A stretch of DNA of 36,768 nucleotides from Bifidobacteriaceae bacterium (lineage in GTDB: Bacteria; Actinomycetota; Actinomycetes; Actinomycetales; WQXJ01): assembly GCA_031279575.1 (NCBI GenBank), contig JAITIG010000233.1, positions 1 to 36,768 of the forward strand, written 5' to 3'. The first letter of the stretch is position 1. Each line of letters begins with the position of its first letter. The position numbers were made by a program, and so were the translations under genes. The notes under the pieces were generated by a model. That model did not search any database. It saw only the letters and a list, made by a program, of their open reading frames with translations, and had not been told where the DNA came from. Positions 32,810-36,768 of this stretch are shown piece after piece.

Positions 32810-32850
32810 AGGCGGGGGCGGCATCGTGCAAATGGCGGACGGCGGCGGCA

Positions 32851-32916
32851 GGCGGCATCGTGCTCTACGAGATCGCCAAGCAACGCCGCCAAGCCGGCCC
32901 GCCCTCCCGCCTGTAA
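32851..32916 (+). pseudogene. Duplicated 3' fragment of rlmB
   Basis: The last 22 sense codons... the block up to and including the TAA at 32914-32916 is identical to the end of intact rlmB, and identity runs on to 32922 (right copy of the 72-bp repeat). There is no start or upstream rlmB sequence beyond a few bases of weak similarity, so it is non-coding. It lies next to the terminator and DUF4032, and may mark the original end of rlmB before an insertion. Confidence 0.9.
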
Positions 32917-32937
32917 ACCCCCGGGGCGCCGGGGGTT
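32916..32937. terminator. Bidirectional terminator-like hairpin at the end of DUF4032
   Basis: AACCCCCGG (32916-32924) and CCGGGGGTT (32929-32937) form a perfect 9-bp stem with a 4-base loop. On the minus strand the stem ends in GGGGGTTTA, a short T run after the DUF4032 stop codon (32938-32936). It probably once served convergent rlmB and DUF4032. Confidence 0.65.
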
Positions 32938-34192
32938 AGCCCATGGGGACGTCGTCGACGGCGGGGAGTTGGAGGGTGTCCGCCAGGATCAGCTCCGACT
33001 CGTCGCGGCGGTGGGCCAGCACGGTCGCGATGTAGCTGCTGACGGCCTCGTCCAAAGGCACGTAGCGGGAGTCGCGCTGGGACATGAACCAGCGGTGCTC
33101 CAAAATCTCGTGGTAGACCTGCGGCAACTCCAGTTTGCCGCGCAGCTCGCGCGGCACCGAGCGCACAGCCGGCTCAAAAACATGCGTCAACCAGTCGTGG
33201 GCCACAAAGTCCTCGTCCGCCTCCTCCTGGTGGGAGTGGATGCGGTAGGTGTCCAAATCATTCAGCAGCCGCCGCGCCTGGTTCTCCTGCACGTCCAGCC
33301 CGGTCAGGCGGAACAGCCGGCGCGAGTGGTGCCCGGCGTCCACCACCTGCGGCCGGATGTGCAGCCTGGTGCCGTCCGGACTGGTCGACATCGACATCTC
33401 CGCCACGTCGAAGCCCAAATCGTTGAGCCGGTTGATGCGGTCCTGGAGCCGCCAGCGGGCGTCCGCGGAGATGGTCTCCTCCTCGGTCAGGGCGCGCCAC
33501 AGCTGGTCGTAGCGCTCCACCAGGAAATCGCCGATGGCGAGCGGGTCCAGATCATCCTCCAGCATCTCGCCCGCCTCCAAGTCCATCAGCTCGCCGATGA
33601 CGTTGGTGCGGGCCAAGTCCAAGTCGTAAGCCCGCTGGCCCTCGGTCAACGACTCGTGCAGGGCGCCGGTCTCGGCGTCCACCAGGTAGGCGGCGAAGGC
33701 TTTGGCGTCGCGGCGGAACAGGGTGTTGGACAGCGACACATCGCCCCAGTAGAAGCCCAGCAGGTGCATCCGGACAATCAGCAGCGCCAAGGCGTCCAGC
33801 AGCCGGGTCGCCATATCCGGCCGCAGCCGGTAGGAGAACAAGGCCCGGTAGGGCAAAGAGAACTGCAGATGCTGGGTCAGCAGGGCCGCGTCGAGCGGCT
33901 CGCCTTCGGCTGTGGCCCGCCCGGAGACCACCGCCACCGGCGCCACCGAGGGGGCGTCCAGGCTGGCCAGCTCCTTCAGCAGGGCGTATTCGCGGGCGGC
34001 CGGGTAAGCCGCGATCTCCTTGATGGCCAGCACCCGGTCAGACAGTTTGACAAACCGCACCACATGGCGGGAGATGCCGCGCGGCAGCGCCAGGATGACA
34101 TCCTCCGGCCACTGCTCCAACGGCAGGTTCCAGGGCAAGTCGAACAAAGCCGGGTCCGGTGTGACCGCGGTGATCTGCAAAGACTGCGGCAT
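32936..34192 (-). CDS. DUF4032 protein with kinase-like fold
   Basis: This 418-residue cytosolic protein contains an N-terminal lipopolysaccharide-kinase/WaaP-like kinase fold joined to a DUF4032 C-terminus, a pairing seen in actinobacteria. Kinase-like marks are VLAIKEIAAYPAAREYALLK (lysine and helix C region), LLIVRMHLLGFYWGDVSLSN for the catalytic loop (GD...N) and AYLVDAETGALH in place of DFG. The C-terminal region has LNDLGFDVAEM, LTGLDVQENQARRLLNDLDT and HEILEHRWFMSQRDSRYVPL, conserved in the family. The substrate is unknown. The GGGGGAG site precedes the ATG at 34192. It lies downstream of msiK on the same strand, separated by a strong hairpin, so co-expression is uncertain. Proximity suggests a link with sugar metabolism, only by inference. 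Confidence 0.85.
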   Translation of the reverse strand: MPQSLQITAVTPDPALFDLPWNLPLEQWPEDVILALPRGISRHVVRFVKLSDRVLAIKEIAAYPAAREYALLKELASLDAPSVAPVAVVSGRATAEGEPLDAALLTQHLQFSLPYRALFSYRLRPDMATRLLDALALLIVRMHLLGFYWGDVSLSNTLFRRDAKAFAAYLVDAETGALHESLTEGQRAYDLDLARTNVIGELMDLEAGEMLEDDLDPLAIGDFLVERYDQLWRALTEEETISADARWRLQDRINRLNDLGFDVAEMSMSTSPDGTRLHIRPQVVDAGHHSRRLFRLTGLDVQENQARRLLNDLDTYRIHSHQEEADEDFVAHDWLTHVFEPAVRSVPRELRGKLELPQVYHEILEHRWFMSQRDSRYVPLDEAVSSYIATVLAHRRDESELILADTLQLPAVDDVPMG

Positions 34193-34248
34193 GGTTGCTC
34201 CCCCTGTCTATCCTGGCCCGCCCCAACCCCGGCCGGGCGCAACAGCCA

Positions 34249-34278
34249 ACCGCCGCCCGGGAACTCCCGGGCGGCGGT
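34249..34278 (-). terminator. Strong hairpin between msiK and DUF4032
   Basis: A perfect 13-bp inverted repeat (34249-34261 with 34266-34278) and a 4-base loop AACT lies 47 bases after the msiK stop codon. On the minus strand it is followed by TGGCTGTTG and not a clean T run. It likely ends msiK transcription. Confidence 0.6.
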
Positions 34279-34324
34279 CTAGCATACACACCAGCCCCCG
34301 CTTGGGGGCGGGCCAACCGAACGG

Positions 34325-35440
34325 TCAGTTGGGCAGGCGCTCCCCCGTCGCGGCGGAGAAGTTGTGCTGCTCGCCGGGCCGCACCGTGAAGTACACCACG
34401 TCGCCCTTGGCCGGCACCTCGCGCGGGTTGACGCGCGCGATCAGCGAGCCGCCCTCTAGCGTGGTGCTCCCCGGGTCGGGGCCCACCAGCGAGCCGTAGG
34501 CGTAGGCGTCGGAGCCGAGCTCTTCGACGATGTCGATCTCCACCGGGATCGCGCCGGGCGTGTCCGGGGTGGCGGGCAGCAGGTTCTCCGGCCTGAAGCC
34601 GACCACCAGTTTGCCTTCGTCATCCGGGGTGATGGCGGCCAGCACCTCGCGGGCCAGCGGCACCTGGGCGCTGCCGATCTGCACCGAGTCGCCTGTCACC
34701 GGGAAGGTGCCGATGTTCATCGCGGGCGAGCCGATGAAGGTCGCCACGAACTTGTTGGCGGGCTTGTCGTAGAGCACCAGCGGCGATCCGACCTGCTGCA
34801 GCAGGCCGTCCTTGAGCACCGCGATGCGGTCGCCCATGGTCAGGGCCTCGGTTTGGTCGTGGGTGACGTAGACCGTGGTGACCCCGAGCCGGCGCTGCAG
34901 GGAGGCGATCTGGGTGCGGGTCGAGACCCGCAGCTTGGCGTCCAGGTTGGACAAAGGCTCGTCCATCAAGAACACCTTGGGGTTGCGCACAATGGCCCGC
35001 CCCATGGCCACGCGCTGGCGCTGGCCGCCGGACAGCGCCTTCGGCTTGCGGGCCAGGTACTCCTCCAGGTCGAGGATCTTGGCGGCCTCTAGCACCCGCT
35101 GCTTGATCTCGGCTTTCGGCATGCCGGCGATTTTGAGGGCGAAGCCCATGTTGTCCGCCACGGTCATGTGCGGATAGAGCGCGTAGTTTTGGAACACCAT
35201 GGCGATGTCCCTGTCTTTCGGCTGGACGTCGGTGACGTCGCGGTCGTCGATCCAGATGCGGCCGTCGTTGACCTCCTCCAAGCCGGCCAGCATGCGCAGC
35301 GAGGTGGACTTCCCGCAGCCGGACGGCCCGACCAAGACCAGGAACTCGCTGTCTTCGATGTCGAGGTTCAGGTGGTCGACCGAGGGGCGGTCATTGCCCG
35401 GGTAAATCCGGGTGGCCCCGTCAAATCTCACAGTTGCCAT
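34325..35440 (-). CDS. msiK: Multiple-sugar ABC transporter ATP-binding protein (MsiK/UgpC type)
   Basis: This ATPase energises one or more carbohydrate ABC importers, often shared by several permeases in actinomycetes. The 371-residue protein has Walker A VGPSGCGKST (about residues 37-46), the Q-loop MVFQNYALYPHMTV, the signature LSGGQRQR and Walker B VFLMDEPLSNLDAKLR. The H-loop is YVTHDQTEALTMGDRIAVL. A C-terminal MalK-type OB-fold regulatory region (GFRPENLLPA, YFTVRPGEQHNFSAATGE) follows. No permease or binding-protein genes are adjacent, as is typical for the shared MsiK. GAAGGGA precedes the ATG. Two palindromes in the 35441-35643 divergent region may be operators for a sugar-responsive repressor. 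The exact sugars cannot be read from the sequence. Confidence 0.95.
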   Translation of the reverse strand: MATVRFDGATRIYPGNDRPSVDHLNLDIEDSEFLVLVGPSGCGKSTSLRMLAGLEEVNDGRIWIDDRDVTDVQPKDRDIAMVFQNYALYPHMTVADNMGFALKIAGMPKAEIKQRVLEAAKILDLEEYLARKPKALSGGQRQRVAMGRAIVRNPKVFLMDEPLSNLDAKLRVSTRTQIASLQRRLGVTTVYVTHDQTEALTMGDRIAVLKDGLLQQVGSPLVLYDKPANKFVATFIGSPAMNIGTFPVTGDSVQIGSAQVPLAREVLAAITPDDEGKLVVGFRPENLLPATPDTPGAIPVEIDIVEELGSDAYAYGSLVGPDPGSTTLEGGSLIARVNPREVPAKGDVVYFTVRPGEQHNFSAATGERLPN

Positions 35441-35459
35441 GGCAGATACTTCCCTTCAC

Positions 35460-35475
35460 CGGCAGGTACGTGCCG
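35460..35475. promoter_or_regulatory. Palindrome in the msiK leader
   Basis: CGGCAGGTACGTGCCG is symmetric at 14 of 16 positions and lies about 20 bases before the msiK start codon. Its position would allow a repressor to block transcription or translation; no protein is known to bind it. Confidence 0.3.
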
Positions 35476-35530
35476 GACGATCCGTTGTGAAAGGCGCCGC
35501 CCGGGATTCGTCGCCGACCCGCGCGGCACA

Positions 35531-35548
35531 TGCTCAGATCTTTGAGCA
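35531..35548. promoter_or_regulatory. Palindrome between msiK and galM
   Basis: TGCTCAGATCTTTGAGCA has 6-base inverted arms (TGCTCA/TGAGCA) around a 6-base centre, the layout of a LacI/TetR-type operator. It lies 91 bases upstream of msiK and 96 bases upstream of galM. Function is inferred from symmetry and position. Confidence 0.3.
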
Positions 35549-35631
35549 CCCGCCTATGATCCCACATCTTCGCCGCCGCCTTCCGGGCCCCAAGGCCCGC
35601 GGCGCTGGCGCCGGGCGGGCGGCGGGTGCGG

Positions 35632-35637
35632 GACAAT
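35632..35637 (+). promoter_or_regulatory. Candidate -10 box of galM (leaderless)
   Basis: GACAAT ends exactly 7 bases before the ATG at 35644, which favours that start over an in-frame GTG at 35626 that lies upstream of the box. Confidence 0.4.
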
Positions 35638-35643
35638 TCCAAG

Positions 35644-36567
35644 ATGAGCCTTGCCCAACCCCTCAGCGGCGCCCAGCATGTGATCGCGGCCGGCCCCTAC
35701 CGGGCGGAGATCGCCTCTGTCGGCGCCACGCTGCGCCGCCTCGCCTACCAGGGCCGCGACCTGGTGGTGCCCTTCGAGGCCGGCCAAGTCCGGCCCCACT
35801 ACCGGGGGGCGGTTTTGGCCCCCTGGCCCAACCGCGTCATCGACGGGCGCTACACCGCCCGCGGCGCGCGCCTGCAACTCCCCTTGAGCGAGCCCGACCG
35901 CCTCCACGCGCTGCACGGCCTGGCGCTGTGGGTGGGCTTTGGCGCCCGGACGGCATCGGGCGGCGGGGTGGTGCTGGAGGGCGTGGTGGAGCCGCAAGCC
36001 GGCTACCCGCACCGGTTGGCTTTGGAGGTTTCCTACATGGCCGATGCCGTCCAGGGGCTCACTTGGAGCGTCGCGGCGACCAATTTGGGGACCCAGGCGG
36101 CGCCTTACGGATGCGGCCCCCACCCGTACTTGGTGGCTGGCCCGGGGGTCCTGGACAGTTGGGCTCTGACCCTGCCGGCGGAGTCGTTTATCGAGGTGGA
36201 GGGGCCGCGTCTGCTGCCTGGGGCGGTCCGGGCGGTGGACGGGCTGGCCTTCGACTTCCGGGCTGGGGCGGTGTTGGGCGCCACGCGGATCGACCACTGC
36301 TTCGGCGGGATCGGCTTCGGGGCGGACGGCCGGGCGGTGGCCCGTTTGGAGGATCCCTCTGGCACGGGCGTGTCGATCAGCTGGGATGCGGCCTGCCCCT
36401 GGGTGCAGGTCCACACCGCCGATCTGCCGGCCCCGGGGCCAAGCCGCCTGGGCTTGGCGGTCGAGCCGATGACCTGCCCCCCGGACGCCTTCAACTCCGG
36501 CCGCGACCTGGTCTGGCTAGCCCCCGGCGAAACCCACCGCGCCTCCTGGACCATCGCAGCCTGGTGA
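35644..36567 (+). CDS. galM: Aldose 1-epimerase family protein
   Basis: This 307-residue cytosolic enzyme probably interconverts alpha and beta anomers of a hexose. The galactose-mutarotase fold is indicated by ATLRRLAYQGRDLVVPFEAG and GAVLAPWPNRVIDGRYT. HALHGLALW carries one active-site His and PYGCGPHPYLVAG the catalytic His. FGGIGFGADGRAVARL and LAVEPMTCPPDAFNSG follow, with the catalytic Glu. Length is normal. Divergent from msiK, it fits a sugar-use theme, but the natural substrate could be another hexose. A CGGCATCGGGC copy at 35951 falls in the loop ARTASGGGVVLEG. Confidence 0.9.
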   Translation: MSLAQPLSGAQHVIAAGPYRAEIASVGATLRRLAYQGRDLVVPFEAGQVRPHYRGAVLAPWPNRVIDGRYTARGARLQLPLSEPDRLHALHGLALWVGFGARTASGGGVVLEGVVEPQAGYPHRLALEVSYMADAVQGLTWSVAATNLGTQAAPYGCGPHPYLVAGPGVLDSWALTLPAESFIEVEGPRLLPGAVRAVDGLAFDFRAGAVLGATRIDHCFGGIGFGADGRAVARLEDPSGTGVSISWDAACPWVQVHTADLPAPGPSRLGLAVEPMTCPPDAFNSGRDLVWLAPGETHRASWTIAAW

Positions 36568-36608
36568 CCCCCTGGGTGGCCCCGGCGGCGATCTGGCGCA
36601 GCCTCAGG

Positions 36609-36652
36609 CCGAGCGCCTGCGGCCCCCGCCTCAACCTGCGGGGCCGGCTCGG
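36609..36652. terminator. Hairpin between galM and the right-edge gene
   Basis: CCGAGC (36609-36614) pairs with GCTCGG (36647-36652). An inner stem of seven pairs, a bulge and two more pairs lies within. It sits between convergent genes, so it may terminate both. Confidence 0.45.
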
Positions 36653-36654
36653 GG

Positions 36655-36768
36655 TCAGGGGGATTGGCGGTTTATGTAATCGGCCATGCCGGGGACGGTG
36701 AAGGCTATGGCGCCTGGGCGGGGGGCGTAGACGAGCCCCTTGGCGACCAGCCGCGCGCGGACCGGGCT
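36655..36768 (-). CDS. C-terminal end of a probable ATP-binding protein (5' part beyond window)
   Basis: Only 37 codons are visible before the TGA at 36657-36655. The reading frame gives VRARLVAKGLVYAPRPGAIA followed by FTVPGMADYINRQSP. A block of this type, helix then kGLVY-P-rG-iaFTVPGM-YI, is a common end of winged-helix C-termini in AAA ATPases of the ORC/archaeal-ATPase type in actinobacteria. The assignment rests on this short tail alone, so it is tentative. It converges with galM across a hairpin. Confidence 0.45.
   Translation of the reverse strand, partial: SPVRARLVAKGLVYAPRPGAIAFTVPGMADYINRQSP

Larger units (their letters stand above)
30867..32850. mobile_element. Possible inserted unit bounded by 72-bp direct repeats
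   Basis: One repeat period (1984 bp) holds a spare rlmB 3' end, a terminator-like hairpin, the minus-strand DUF4143-DUF4357 gene, its promoter and 23-bp tandem repeats. Integration into the 3' end of a core gene with restoration of that gene is typical of site-specific integration, but no integrase, transposase or IS ends are visible. A local duplication followed by insertion is the main alternative. Confidence 0.4.

Noticed and set aside
1..36768. tRNA or rRNA genes
   Set aside because: TTCGA-containing stretches (for example near 2115 and 4144) were inspected; none is in a cloverleaf context, and the first belongs to the TPP riboswitch.

Overview
The window is chromosomal DNA from a very GC-rich Gram-positive bacterium, almost certainly an actinomycete (Actinomycetota). 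Three things point there. Third codon positions are nearly saturated with G and C. Many genes start with GTG or TTG and appear leaderless. Several families are actinobacterial hallmarks: Lsr2, CarD, DUF3180, DUF4235, DUF6177, the F420-associated zinc metalloprotease family, DUF4032 and an MsiK/UgpC ATPase. The order dacB - metalloprotease - tilS - hpt - ftsH - folE - folP - folB/K - DUF3180 - DUF2520 - panC - lysS - lsr2 resembles the arrangement in Micrococcales/Actinomycetales-type genomes. I cannot name a genus.

Layout. 1-2217 (minus): a thiamine uptake operon under a TPP riboswitch, with lipoprotein ThiB followed by permease ThiP, which runs off the left edge. 2279-4676: a small DUF4235 membrane protein, a two-gene DUF6177 unit (minus) and a sterol-carrier-like protein. 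4877-7404 (minus): metY-metX, making O-acetylhomoserine and converting it to homocysteine. 7775-9674: a Bcp-type peroxiredoxin and a secreted NlpC/P60 peptidoglycan hydrolase. 9695-10261 (minus): inorganic pyrophosphatase. 10317-21569 (plus): a long, tightly packed series for cell wall (DacB), tRNA lysidine (TilS), purine salvage (Hpt), membrane proteolysis (FtsH) and tetrahydrofolate synthesis (FolE, FolP, FolB-FolK fusion), with genes often joined by 1-4 base overlaps. 21582-26589: DUF2520 protein, PanC, a CPBP protease, LysS and Lsr2. 26612-30932: GpmA, CarD, IspF, CysS and RlmB. 30992-32626 (minus): a DUF4143-type ATPase with a DUF4357 tail, in an apparent insertion. 32936-36567: DUF4032 kinase-like protein, MsiK-type sugar ABC ATPase and an aldose 1-epimerase, a sugar-uptake theme. 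The right edge cuts a probable ATPase gene.

Most of the window is core metabolism. The most unusual parts are these. (1) The last 22 codons of rlmB are duplicated as a perfect 72-bp direct repeat around the DUF4143-DUF4357 gene, with five and a fraction 23-bp tandem repeats just upstream of that gene. (2) ispF has no usable start codon in its own frame and sits one base out of frame behind carD. (3) An 11-base word, CGGCATCGKGC, recurs far above expectation in genes and spacers, including tandem clusters. (4) tilS and folB/K carry in-frame repeat expansions. (5) DUF6177 is split into two genes with the halves in reversed order. (6) A TANNNT-like -10 box lies 7-9 bases before the start codon of about eleven genes, suggesting widespread leaderless transcription.
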